Origin: Bacteroidota bacterium
Lineage (GTDB): Bacteria > Bacteroidota > Bacteroidia > Chitinophagales > Chitinophagaceae
Assembly: GCA_026391115.1 (NCBI GenBank)
Contig: JAPLER010000155.1
Coordinates: 1 to 26,332 of the forward strand
Reading direction: 5' to 3'
DNA length: 26,332 nt
Position 1 is the first letter of the stretch. Each line of letters begins with the position of its first letter. A model generated the notes under the pieces. That model was not told the origin of the DNA. It worked only from the letters and a program-made list of their open reading frames with translations, and made no database searches. Position numbers and translations under genes: made by a program. Positions 1 to 7,622 of the stretch are shown here, piece after piece.

Positions 1-1405
1 TTTCTAATACAATGTATCATATTACTTGCTTTATAATACATATCGCCACTACCTTCTTTATTTACTCCATAAGGTCCAATAATGGGTTCGTCATTTCTTA
101 TATTTTTTCTTAAGCCATAGCAATAATCGTTGGCTGCTTCTTTGCCATAATAATATTCGGTAAACAATACTTCGCTGTAATTGGTAAAACCTTCATGAAC
201 CCACATATCAGCAATATCATTGGTCGTGATAGAGTTGGCAAACCATTCGTGCCCACTTTCATGAACAATAATAAAATCCCATTTTAGCCCCCAGCCACTG
301 CCACTTAAATCTCTGCCTTTATATCCATTTTGAAAACCATTGCCATAAGCAATAGCACTTTGATGCTCCATACCCAAATAAGGTGCTTCCACCAATTTAT
401 AGCCATCTTCATAAAAAGGACAGCAAATGTGTCAGTAATGTTTACATAATTGCCAATGTATGGAACAATGCAGTAAGTGTTGATGGGATTTTTGACTTGC
501 CAGGCATATTGAATTTCGCTTATATAACTCGAATCGTAAACATAGGTATTTAAACTGCCTGATATTTTACTACGTTTCCCATCTAGTACATCTAATTTGC
601 TTGCCAATTTCCCATTACTTATCATACATTGGGTTGCTGGGACAGATATTGAAATAGATGCTCCATTATCAGCTTCATCTCCTTGATAATCCTTGCAGGG
701 AAACCAACAACTTGCACCCAAACCTTGACAAGCAACACTTACAAATGGTCGATCCAATTTATCTTTTGCCCAAACCCATCAACCATCCCAAGGTGATTTT
801 TGGGCTTCTTTTGGTTTGCCGTGAAAATAAATGTGCAACGTATATACAGAGTTAGACTTGGTTGTTTTTTCTCCAGGTATTTCTAATAAATAATTTTCTC
901 CATTTTTTGTAAAATGAATTGGTGTTTTTATAAGTTTTTTTTGTTGTGTTCTTTTGTCAAATGGATTTCCAGTTATTAAAGTATCAGTAAGAACAATTAG
1001 GTCAATCATCATTGGTTCTTGCAAATCAATTTGCATTAATTTATTGCTTATCTCCATCTTGCCACTTGATACACTTCTAATTCTACGTCCATCTAAAGTT
1101 GCAGAATCTTTATAGCTAACTGAATCAATATCATAAACTTTAATTTGTCCATTTGCAATCATATCAACAAAATTAATTTTATCAATAGCATTATACTTTA
1201 TATCTACGACGCCTTTAATTTCTTTCTTTTCAAAATCTGGTTTTATTCTTATATCATACCTTAATACATCCCACCAATCTCGGTTTTCATTATTGCTACC
1301 ACGCAAAGTATCTGCTTGGGTAAAGGTATTTTTTGGTGTGTTTAGCTGGGCTTGCAGGCAACTGGCAATTAGTAAATAGCAAGTAGCAAGTAATATTTTT
1401 TTCAT
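1..1405 (-). pseudogene. M1-family zinc metallopeptidase, broken (in-frame stop plus internal deletion), cut by window edge
   Basis: Minus-strand remnant of a secreted M1 aminopeptidase-like protein; its C-terminus lies outside the window. It starts at 1405 with a signal peptide (MKKILLATCYLLIASCLQAQ). The N-terminal domain reads well until SPWDG, where the next codon is TGA (779-781); the same frame then continues WVWAKDKLDRPFVSVACQG, so GGA to TGA is the simplest explanation. A second lesion lies near 415-425: after NITDTFA the frame changes and resumes at PFYEDGYKLVEAP, skipping roughly 40 conserved codons. Beyond it the active site is intact: GMEH, then HESGH (codons at 250-264), then the third zinc ligand in HEGFTNYSE, 18 residues on. 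Homologues are exopeptidases acting outside the cytoplasm. With two independent lesions no full-length enzyme can be made. Family assignment is firm from the motifs; exact substrate is unknown. Confidence 0.88.
779..781 (-). other. Premature TGA codon in the M1 peptidase
   Basis: On the minus strand the codons run SPWDG, TGA, WVWAKDKLD, all in one frame. Family members have a Gly-Gly pair here, so a GGA to TGA change is the likely event. TGA is used as a genuine stop by other genes here (the tauE reading frame ends in TGA), so code reassignment is not supported. Confidence 0.85.
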
Positions 1406-1425
1406 AAATAAATCTTTTTATCATT

Positions 1426-1461
1426 TTTCATTGCAGTTGGCTTAAGCCAACTGCAATGAAA
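1426..1461. repeat. Perfect 36-nt palindrome (REP-like hairpin)
   Basis: Positions 1426-1461 form a perfect inverted repeat centred between 1443 and 1444, with arms of 18 nt ending in TTGGC and GCCAA around a TTAA core. It lies just upstream of the peptidase start, between two divergent genes. There is no T-run that would mark it as a simple terminator. It resembles intergenic REP-type palindromes; that label is inference, since no second copy is present in the window. Confidence 0.8.
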
Positions 1462-1474
1462 GCAACTTTAATTT

Positions 1475-1597
1475 CCCGAAACCTGTTTTAGCCGCCAGAG
1501 AACCTTTCGGGTTTACCCGAAACTTGTTTTAGTCGTCAGGGAAGCTTTCGGGAATACCCGAAAGCTGTTTTAGTTGCCAGAGAACCATTCAGGAACT
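1475..1597. repeat. Three tandem 41-nt repeats, each a CCCGAAA/TTTCGGG hairpin
   Basis: Units begin at 1475, 1516 and 1557. Each starts CCCGAAA, continues CTGTTTTAG, then a CAG and GAA segment, and ends TTTCGGG plus a 4-nt linker. The two ends are complementary, so each unit can fold on its own, and TTTCGGG of one unit can also pair with CCCGAAA of the next. Unit 3 has decayed (right arm ATTCAGG). There are no unique spacers, so this is not a CRISPR array. It fills most of the gap between the peptidase and era; the rest of that gap (1598-1725) shows nothing recognisable. Confidence 0.85.
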
Positions 1598-1725
1598 TCG
1601 AAAACCTTCTTTTTTGAACTTTTATAACATTCCGTAAAAGTAAAAACAATAGGCATTTGCAATTTAAAAATTTGATGAATACCCCTTTAATCAACATTAA
1701 TATTCCCCTTTAAAGCTCAGTAGCT

Positions 1726-1733
1726 TACATTTG
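1726..1733 (+). promoter_or_regulatory. Bacteroidota -7 element for era
   Basis: TACATTTG matches the Bacteroidota -7 consensus TAnnTTTG. It ends only 8 nt before the era ATG at 1742, so the transcript would be leaderless or nearly so. No convincing -33 TTTG is seen at the expected distance. Confidence 0.45.
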
Positions 1734-1741
1734 CCGCCATT

Positions 1742-2611
1742 ATGAAATCTGGCTTTGTAAATATTTTTGGTAAACCCAATGCTGGCAAAAGCACTTTGCT
1801 CAACGCCTTGTTGGGAGAAAAACTGGCAATTGTATCGCCAAAAGTGCAAACTACAAGGCATCGCATTAAAGGCTTTTTAAGTAAAACCGGCGAGTATCAA
1901 ATTGTGTTTAGCGATACCCCTGGTATTATAGAAAGTAAATATAAGCTGCACGAAAAAATGATGGCAGCCGTAAAAAATGCTTTAGAAGATGTGGATGTTG
2001 CATTGTTAATTGCCGATGTAAATGATGATTTTGATGAGTTGGATAAAATGTTTACAGCACTTAATTTAAAAGTACCTTCTTTATTAATTTTAAATAAAAT
2101 TGATGAAGCACATAATGGTAGAATTGCAGATGCAGCAGCATTTTTTGAAGGCAAACCTTATGTAAAAAAGTTGATTAAAGTTTCTGCTTTACACAAACAT
2201 CATTTGCCCAAATTATTAAATGCAATCATTGAACTATTACCAGAGGGTGTACCTTTTTATAGCGAAGATGATTTAAGCGATTTACCAACTAAGTTTTTTG
2301 TAAGTGAATTGATAAGAGAAAAGGTATATACACTTTTTCAAGATGAAATACCATACCACGTTGCTGTTTTGGTAAATGAGTATAAAGAAAAAGAAACTTT
2401 AGTAAAAATACAGGCAGACATTATTGTACAAAGAGATACACAAAAAGCTATTATTATTGGTAGTGGTGGGCAAATGATAAAAGAATTGGGTAGCCTTGCA
2501 CGCAGAGACATTGAGAAGTTTATTGACCGTAAAGTATTTTTGGAGTTACTGGTAAAAGTAAAACCAAAATGGAGAGACAATGAAATGCAGTTGAAGGAAT
2601 ACGGGTATTAA
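1742..2611 (+). CDS. era: GTPase Era
   Basis: Ras-like GTPase that binds 16S rRNA near its 3' end and helps mature the small ribosomal subunit. All signatures are present: P-loop GKPNAGKST (residues 10-18), G3 DTPG (58-61), G4 NKID (118-121), SALHK near 148 as G5, and a C-terminal KH domain with its RNA-binding loop at GSGGQ (240-244). Length 289 aa is slightly below the usual 295-300 but nothing appears missing. The ATG sits directly after a -7-like TACATTTG. It is followed about 100 bp downstream by der, another ribosome-assembly GTPase, in the same direction, although the gap is long enough that the two may be separate transcripts. Very confident. Confidence 0.97.
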   Translation: MKSGFVNIFGKPNAGKSTLLNALLGEKLAIVSPKVQTTRHRIKGFLSKTGEYQIVFSDTPGIIESKYKLHEKMMAAVKNALEDVDVALLIADVNDDFDELDKMFTALNLKVPSLLILNKIDEAHNGRIADAAAFFEGKPYVKKLIKVSALHKHHLPKLLNAIIELLPEGVPFYSEDDLSDLPTKFFVSELIREKVYTLFQDEIPYHVAVLVNEYKEKETLVKIQADIIVQRDTQKAIIIGSGGQMIKELGSLARRDIEKFIDRKVFLELLVKVKPKWRDNEMQLKEYGY

Positions 2612-2710
2612 ATAATGTTGAATTATAAATGATGAATTTTGAATGTCAATACAAGGAGTATGATTTATACTTTTTGTTTTTGACTTTTAAATTTTAACTT
2701 AATTTAAAAA

Positions 2711-4021
2711 ATGAGTTACACAGTAGCAATAGTAGGAAGACCCAATGTGGGCAAAAGCACATTCTTTAATAGAATGTTAGAACAACGTAAAGCCATAGTA
2801 GATGATGTAAGTGGCGTTACCAGAGATAGACAATATGGTGTTAGCGATTGGAATGGTAAAACTTTTAATGTAATAGATACAGGTGGTTTTGTACACGATA
2901 GTGTTGATGTTTTTGAGGTAGAAATTCGCAAGCAAGTTAAAATAGCTATAGAAGAAGCCGATAGCATTGTTTTTATGGTTGAAGTTGAAACTGGCATAAC
3001 ACCACTTGATGAAGCAATGGCAAATATGCTACGCCAAAGTAAAAAGCCCGTTTATCTTGCAGTAAATAAAGTTGATAACCATAAACGAGAAATGGAAGCT
3101 ACAGAGTTCTATAGCTTAGGCTTTGATACTTTATATAATATCAGTAGTATTAGTGGCAGTGGTACAGGTGAATTGCTTGATGCCATTTGTAAAAACATAG
3201 AAACTCCAAAAGAAGATGATCTAGATAAAGTTGAGTTACCAAAATTTGCCATTATTGGTCAGCCCAATGTTGGTAAATCATCTTTATTGAATGCATTAAT
3301 TGGACAAGAAAGAACTATAGTAAGTAACATAGCTGGCACAACAAGAGATACTATTCACACACATTATAATTTATATAATAAAGAGTTTGTTTTAATAGAT
3401 ACAGCAGGTATAAGAAAGAAAAATAAAGATAAAGATGACCTAGAGTTTTATTCTATAATACGTGCTATTAAAGCTATGGACGAAGCTGATGTGTGCTTAT
3501 TAGTTATTGATGCCGAGAAAGGTATTTCTGCTCAAGACGTAAATATTTTTAGTTTAGCTGCACGTAAAGGCAAGGGTATTGTTGTATTGGTAAACAAATG
3601 GGATACAATGGAAAAAAGCACCAATACTGCAAGAGATTATGAAGCCGATTTAAAAAGAAAAATTGCACCGTTTAGTGATGTACCAGTTTTGTTTATAAGT
3701 GCCAAAGAAAAAACAAGAATATTTAAAGCCATAGAAATTGGTTTACAAGTTTTTGAAAGTAAAAACCGTAGAATACCTACCAGTAAACTAAATGAGGTAA
3801 TGCTGAAAGCTGTAGAAAACTACCATGCACCAGTTGTTCGTGGTCATACTGTAAAAATAAAATTCATTACACAAATACCAACACACGTTACATCATTTGC
3901 GTTTTTTACCAACTTCCCCGATGATATTAAAATGCCTTACAGAAATTACTTAGAAAATCAGTTGCGTAGCCATTTTGATTTTAAGGGCGTACCTATAAGA
4001 ATATTTTTTAGAAAGAAGTAA
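2711..4021 (+). CDS. der: GTPase Der (EngA), double-GTPase ribosome assembly factor
   Basis: Two tandem GTPase domains followed by a KH-like C-terminal domain, the architecture unique to Der, which acts in 50S subunit maturation. First domain: GRPNVGKST (residues 9-17), DTGG in G3, NKVD in G4. Second domain: GQPNVGKSS (183-191), DTAG, NKWD. The C-terminal domain ends in IRIFFRKK, typical of the family. Length 436 aa is normal. It lies in the same direction as era, 99 bp downstream; the gap is low-complexity with a small possible hairpin near 2657-2671. The reading frame is intact, which matters because neighbouring conserved genes are broken. Confidence 0.97.
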   Translation: MSYTVAIVGRPNVGKSTFFNRMLEQRKAIVDDVSGVTRDRQYGVSDWNGKTFNVIDTGGFVHDSVDVFEVEIRKQVKIAIEEADSIVFMVEVETGITPLDEAMANMLRQSKKPVYLAVNKVDNHKREMEATEFYSLGFDTLYNISSISGSGTGELLDAICKNIETPKEDDLDKVELPKFAIIGQPNVGKSSLLNALIGQERTIVSNIAGTTRDTIHTHYNLYNKEFVLIDTAGIRKKNKDKDDLEFYSIIRAIKAMDEADVCLLVIDAEKGISAQDVNIFSLAARKGKGIVVLVNKWDTMEKSTNTARDYEADLKRKIAPFSDVPVLFISAKEKTRIFKAIEIGLQVFESKNRRIPTSKLNEVMLKAVENYHAPVVRGHTVKIKFITQIPTHVTSFAFFTNFPDDIKMPYRNYLENQLRSHFDFKGVPIRIFFRKK

Positions 4022-4026
4022 AAAAA

Positions 4027-4057
4027 TTTGCTCATTTCAGAAACATTCCTATTTTCG
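4027..4057 (+). promoter_or_regulatory. Promoter of the small lipoprotein gene
   Basis: TTTG at 4027-4030, a 19-bp spacer and TATTTTCG at 4050-4057 match the Bacteroidota -33/-7 pattern with one mismatch in the -7 element. It begins just after the der stop codon and lies 34 nt before the lipoprotein ATG. Confidence 0.55.
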
Positions 4058-4090
4058 CGTCCGAAATTTAAAATTTAAACAAAAATTACA

Positions 4091-4342
4091 ATGAAAAAAG
4101 TATTAGGCTTATTAGCTATTACAGGTTTTGTTGCTTGTAGCAACGGTGAAACTAAAGAGGCTGGTGTTGACACTAACTCTCAATCTTACAAAGATTCAGT
4201 AGCAAAAGCAAACGCTCCTGCTGCTCCAGCTGTAGATTCTGCTGCTTTAAAAGCAAAAGCTGATTCAACTGCAAAAGCTGATTCAATTGCAAAAGCTGCA
4301 ACTGCAACTCCAGCAAAAGCTGACGCTCCAAAAGCACACTAA
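4091..4342 (+). CDS. Small Ala/Lys/Asp-rich lipoprotein
   Basis: 83 aa with a short signal peptide and lipobox (ITGFVAC, Cys about residue 16), so predicted to be lipid-anchored in the envelope. The mature part is low-complexity: Ser/Asn/Glu-rich after the cysteine, then AP repeats and AKADSTAKADSIAKA-type heptad-like repeats. No known domain is recognised. It has its own promoter (4027-4057) and a strong terminator (4388-4418), so it appears to be a monocistronic, probably abundant transcript. Codons are more G/C-rich and uniform (GCT, GCA, AAA) than in the neighbours, as expected from its composition. It could be a structural or spacer lipoprotein comparable in style to Lpp, but there is no sequence evidence for that. 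Confidence 0.8.
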   Translation: MKKVLGLLAITGFVACSNGETKEAGVDTNSQSYKDSVAKANAPAAPAVDSAALKAKADSTAKADSIAKAATATPAKADAPKAH

Positions 4343-4387
4343 GAAGAAACTAGATAATTGTATTCAATTATACCTTCTTGCAAGAAG

Positions 4388-4418
4388 AAATCCCTCTCTA
4401 TTTTAGAGAGGGATTTTT
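4388..4418 (+). terminator. Rho-independent terminator after the lipoprotein gene
   Basis: A 13-bp perfect stem (AAATCCCTCTCTA pairing with TAGAGAGGGATTT), a 3-nt T loop and a run of five T. It lies 45 bp past the stop codon and is the clearest terminator in the window. Confidence 0.9.
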
Positions 4419-4452
4419 ATTTGAAATTATTTTAAAATATTTATAGAAAATA

Positions 4453-4483
4453 TTTTGCAAATTAGTTTATGCTTCTATATTTG
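4453..4483 (+). promoter_or_regulatory. Promoter of tRNA-Ser
   Basis: TTTTG at 4453-4457, an 18-bp spacer and TATATTTG at 4476-4483, a perfect TAnnTTTG. The predicted start of transcription is about 13 nt before the mature tRNA 5' end. Confidence 0.65.
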
Positions 4484-4502
4484 CAACCCATTCAAAAAGG
4501 GA

Positions 4503-4591
4503 GGTGAGGTGGATGAGTGGCTGAAATCACCAGTTTGCTAAACTGACGTACGGGTTAAACTGTACCGCGGGTTCGAATCCCGCCCTCACCG
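4503..4591 (+). tRNA. tRNA-Ser(GCT)
   Basis: Cloverleaf with a 7-bp acceptor stem (GGTGAGG 4503-4509 with CCTCACC 4584-4590), D-stem GAT/ATC, anticodon GCT at 4537-4539 inside the loop TTGCTAA, a long class-II variable arm (about 4547-4566), T arm GCGGG-TTCGAAT-CCCGC (4567-4583) and discriminator G at 4591. The long variable arm fits serine. CCA is not encoded: the discriminator is followed by CAAAAA. It reads codons AGC and AGT. Confidence 0.96.
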
Positions 4592-4593
4592 CA

Positions 4594-4623
4594 AAAAAAG
4601 CTCACAGCAATGTGGGCTTTTTT
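4594..4623 (+). terminator. Terminator after tRNA-Ser
   Basis: A stem of AAAAAAGCTCACA with TGTGGGCTTTTTT (one T-G wobble) and a GCAA loop, ending in T-rich sequence, starts 3 nt after the tRNA. Confidence 0.8.
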
Positions 4624-4732
4624 GTTTACTTGTTTCTTATAAGAAAATGTTGAGCTTAGATTCAATTTTGAATGGTGCCAATGCCACTTAGGTTAAGTAG
4701 AATAAGATTGGTTTGGACAATAAAAAAAGAAA

Positions 4733-6312
4733 ATGAAATACGAAAAGGAAATATCGAGACGTAGGACTTTTGCAATTATATCTCACCCAGATGCTGGTAA
4801 AACAACGCTTACAGAGAAATTATTATTGTTTGGTGGAGCAATACAAACTGCAGGTGCTGTTAAAAGCAACAAGATTAAAAAGCACGCTACGAGTGATTTT
4901 ATGGAGATTGAAAGACAAAGAGGAATTAGTGTTGCAACCAGTGTAATGACTTTTGAATATAGAGACAATTTGATTAATTTATTGGATACCCCCGGGCATA
5001 AAGATTTTGCAGAAGATACATATAGAACGCTTACCGCTGTTGATAGTGTAATACTTATGGTGTAGAAGATCAAACAAGAAGATTGATGGAAGTGTGTAGA
5101 ATGCGTGATACGCCAGTAATTGTATTCATTAATAAAATGGATAGAGATGGTAAGAATAGGTTTGATCTATTAGAAGAAATTGAAAAGGAATTAAAACTGA
5201 CATTACACCCAATGACCTGGCCTATAAATAGTGGCAAAGATTTTAAAGGGGTGTATGATATTCACAACAAAGGATTGGTATTGTTTAGTGCCAATACTAA
5301 GTCTGATGATAGCGAAGAAATAATCGTTTTAGGTGATGATAGTGATGCATTGTTAAGTGCAAAGATTGGAGAAAGAGATGCTGCTACTTTACGTGAAGAT
5401 GTTGAATTAATAGAAGCTGTAAATGGCAGTTTAGATGTAGAAGATTACTTAGCAGGATTGGTTGCACCTGTATTCTTTGGTAGTGCAGTAAATAATTTTG
5501 GCGTTAGAGAAATGCTTGAAACATTTGTAAACATTGCCCCAAAGCCACGCAGCAGAGAAACTAGTTTAAGAAAAATTGATGTGCAAGAGGATAAATTTAG
5601 TGGATTTATTTTTAAAATTCACGCTAACCTTGACCCCAAACATAGAGATAGAATTGGCTTTATGAGAGTGTGTAGTGGCAGATTTGAACGCAATAAATAT
5701 TACCATCACGTTCGTTTAGATAAAGATGTTCGTTTTAGCAATCCTTATTCTTTTTTGGCACGCAGTAAAGATGTTATTGAAGATGCTTATCCTGGCGATG
5801 TGGTTGGTTTATTTGACACAGGTAATTTTAAAATTGGTGATACCTTAACCGAAGGGGAAAATTTTTATTTTACAGGAATACCAACTTTTTCGCCAGAAAT
5901 ATTTAAAGAGTTGGTGAATAAAGACCCAATGAAAACAAAGCAATTGGAAAAAGGTGTACAGCAATTAACTGATGAAGGTGTTGCACAGTTATTTACCCAG
6001 TTTGGTGGCAATAAAAAAATTATTAGTTGTGTGGGTGTGGGTGAACTACAATTTGAAGTAATTCAATATCGTTTGTTGCAAGAATATGGTGCTGCTTGTG
6101 AATTCAGAACCTTACCTTTTTATAAAGCTTGTTGGTTAACTTGTGATGATGACAAAAAATTACAAGATTTTTTAAGATTTAAACAACAAAATAGTGCAGA
6201 AGATAAAGATGGCAACCCAGTTTATTTAGCACAAAGTGAATGGTTCTTAAATACAGAAATTAGTAATAACTTAGATATTAAATTTCATTTTACAAGTGAA
6301 GTGCAGAAATAG
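4733..6312 (+). pseudogene. prfC: Peptide chain release factor 3, frameshifted by a 19-nt deletion
   Basis: RF3 is a translational GTPase that recycles RF1/RF2 from the ribosome. The N-terminal piece (4733-5065) carries the P-loop HPDAGKTT (residues 18-25), the switch segment RQRGISV and DTPGHKDF, then stops at ILMV. The downstream piece resumes in another frame with GVEDQTRRLMEVCRMRDTPVIVFINKMDRDG (G4 NKMD) and runs to a normal C-terminus at 6312. Family members read VIDGAKGVEDQ or similar across the break, so about 19 nt are missing between two GGT words. The shift of 19 nt matches the change of frame. The 110-aa product lacks G4 and domains II-III; the 409-aa part lacks the P-loop. RF3 is dispensable in many bacteria, so loss is tolerable. 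Otherwise well conserved, implying a recent lesion or an assembly error. Confidence 0.92.
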
Positions 6313-6360
6313 TGATTAACGATTAATAAAAATGCATTCATAAATCATAATTATTAAAAG

Positions 6361-6726
6361 ATGGATATAAAAGATTTAGTAAAAAACAATTCAGCTCAAT
6401 TAATTGAAAAAATATTAACAGATGTACTCGCAGAAAGTCATGTGGAAGTTAGGTTTGATTTCTTTGAACAAGACCAATGGGCTGTAATATCAATAAATCA
6501 ATACGAAGAAGATAAGGAATTCTCAATAAGATTACACGATAACAATGTGTTTGATTTATTGGTAGGTTATTATGATGACGAAGATGAGTTTTTTGAAGTA
6601 GTACACTTGTTAACTGAAGAAGAAGTAGCTAGCATTCCTGCTGGATTAAGAAAAATAATGATGAAAGTAGTTGGAGATGAGCAAGGCTTACGAGTGCCCT
6701 CAAGTTTATTACTAGGCAAAAAATAA
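6361..6726 (+). CDS. Small acidic protein of unknown function
   Basis: 121 aa, rich in Asp and Glu (for example YYDDEDEFFEVV), no signal peptide, membrane segment or cysteine, so probably cytosolic. I do not recognise the family. The predicted fold is mixed: helix at 1-25, strands at 28-70 (VEVRFDFFE, WAVISINQ, FSIRLHD), then an acidic segment and a C-terminal helix. It begins 48 bp after prfC and could be co-transcribed with it and with the methyltransferase downstream. The reading frame is clean and the start ATG follows an A/T-rich stretch ending AAAAG, as in neighbouring genes. Confidence 0.7.
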   Translation: MDIKDLVKNNSAQLIEKILTDVLAESHVEVRFDFFEQDQWAVISINQYEEDKEFSIRLHDNNVFDLLVGYYDDEDEFFEVVHLLTEEEVASIPAGLRKIMMKVVGDEQGLRVPSSLLLGKK

Positions 6727-6767
6727 ATTATAATTTAACGAATTCTCAACAATTAATTTCTAAAGCA

Positions 6768-7622
6768 TTGTCTTCATCTCAACAACACATAAAAGACTAC
6801 TATAATCAAACACAATTTGATTATAGTTTTATTTGGAACTGGAAGTTAAAAACTACGCCAGCATTGCATTTTGGCTACTACGATGAAAAAGCTACCAAGC
6901 ACGAGCAAGCCATTTTTAGAGTGAATGAAGTATTGGCTGATTGGGCAAATGTAACAGAAGGTACAAAAGTTTTAGATGCAGGTTGTGGCTTAGGCAATAC
7001 AAGTTTGTGGCTAGCACAACATAGAAAAGCAAAAGTTACAGGGATAACACTTGTACAAAAACAAGTTGATACTGCTTATGCTCTAGCTAAAAAACAAAAT
7101 ATTGTTGGTGCTGAATTTCAGGTGGCAGATTACTTAAAAACACCTTTTGAAGATAATAGTTTTGATGTTGTTTGGGCTTGTGAAGCATTATGCCACGCAC
7201 CAGATAAATCTTTGTTTTACAAAGAAGCGTTCAGAATTTTAAAACCAGGTGGCAGAGTTGTTATTGCCGAAAATTTAAGACCTGCAAGACCAATGAGTGA
7301 AGCCAATGAAAAATTTTTACACGATATTTTTGATGCTTGGGCAATACCAGATTTAGATACATTAGAAGAACACCAACAACACTCTAGAAGTGCTGGTTTT
7401 ACTAACTTTCAACATAAAGATGTAACAAAAAATGTATGGGTAAGTTATAAAAATTTGAAGAAGATTGTTAAACAATTAAAGCCATTAGCTACAGTTTTAA
7501 ATACATTTAGATTAGTGCCTAAAGTTAGATACAACAACTATATTCAAAGTGGCAGACAAGCTGATGCTATTGAACAAGGGGTATTTACTTATGCTCATTT
7601 ATTAGCAACTAAGCCCAGCTAA
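6768..7622 (+). CDS. SAM-dependent class I methyltransferase (TTG start)
   Basis: Rossmann-fold methyltransferase. Motif I is VLDAGCGLGNTSLWLA (about residues 67-82), followed by the post-I acidic region, FEDNSFDVVWACEALCHA as motif II/III and RILKPGGRVVIAENL. The N-terminal part (LHFGYYDE) and overall length of 284 aa resemble the tocopherol/sterol/sarcosine-type small-molecule methyltransferases rather than UbiE; the substrate cannot be told. No ATG exists in this frame between the preceding in-frame stop (6678-6680) and the conserved region, so TTG at 6768 is the best start. Its end overlaps the end of ubiD by about 20 nt in convergent orientation. Confidence 0.88.
   Translation: MSSSQQHIKDYYNQTQFDYSFIWNWKLKTTPALHFGYYDEKATKHEQAIFRVNEVLADWANVTEGTKVLDAGCGLGNTSLWLAQHRKAKVTGITLVQKQVDTAYALAKKQNIVGAEFQVADYLKTPFEDNSFDVVWACEALCHAPDKSLFYKEAFRILKPGGRVVIAENLRPARPMSEANEKFLHDIFDAWAIPDLDTLEEHQQHSRSAGFTNFQHKDVTKNVWVSYKNLKKIVKQLKPLATVLNTFRLVPKVRYNNYIQSGRQADAIEQGVFTYAHLLATKPS

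Noticed and set aside
1475..1597. CRISPR array
   Set aside because: Only three units that repeat across their full 41 nt, with no variable spacers and no cas genes; each unit is itself a hairpin.
2657..2675. Terminator after era
   Set aside because: Only a 5-bp A/T-rich stem (AGTAT/ATACT) before a T-run; too weak to call.
5050..5085. Programmed frameshift in prfC
   Set aside because: Conserved codons are physically missing, not merely out of frame, and no slippery heptamer is present at the joint.
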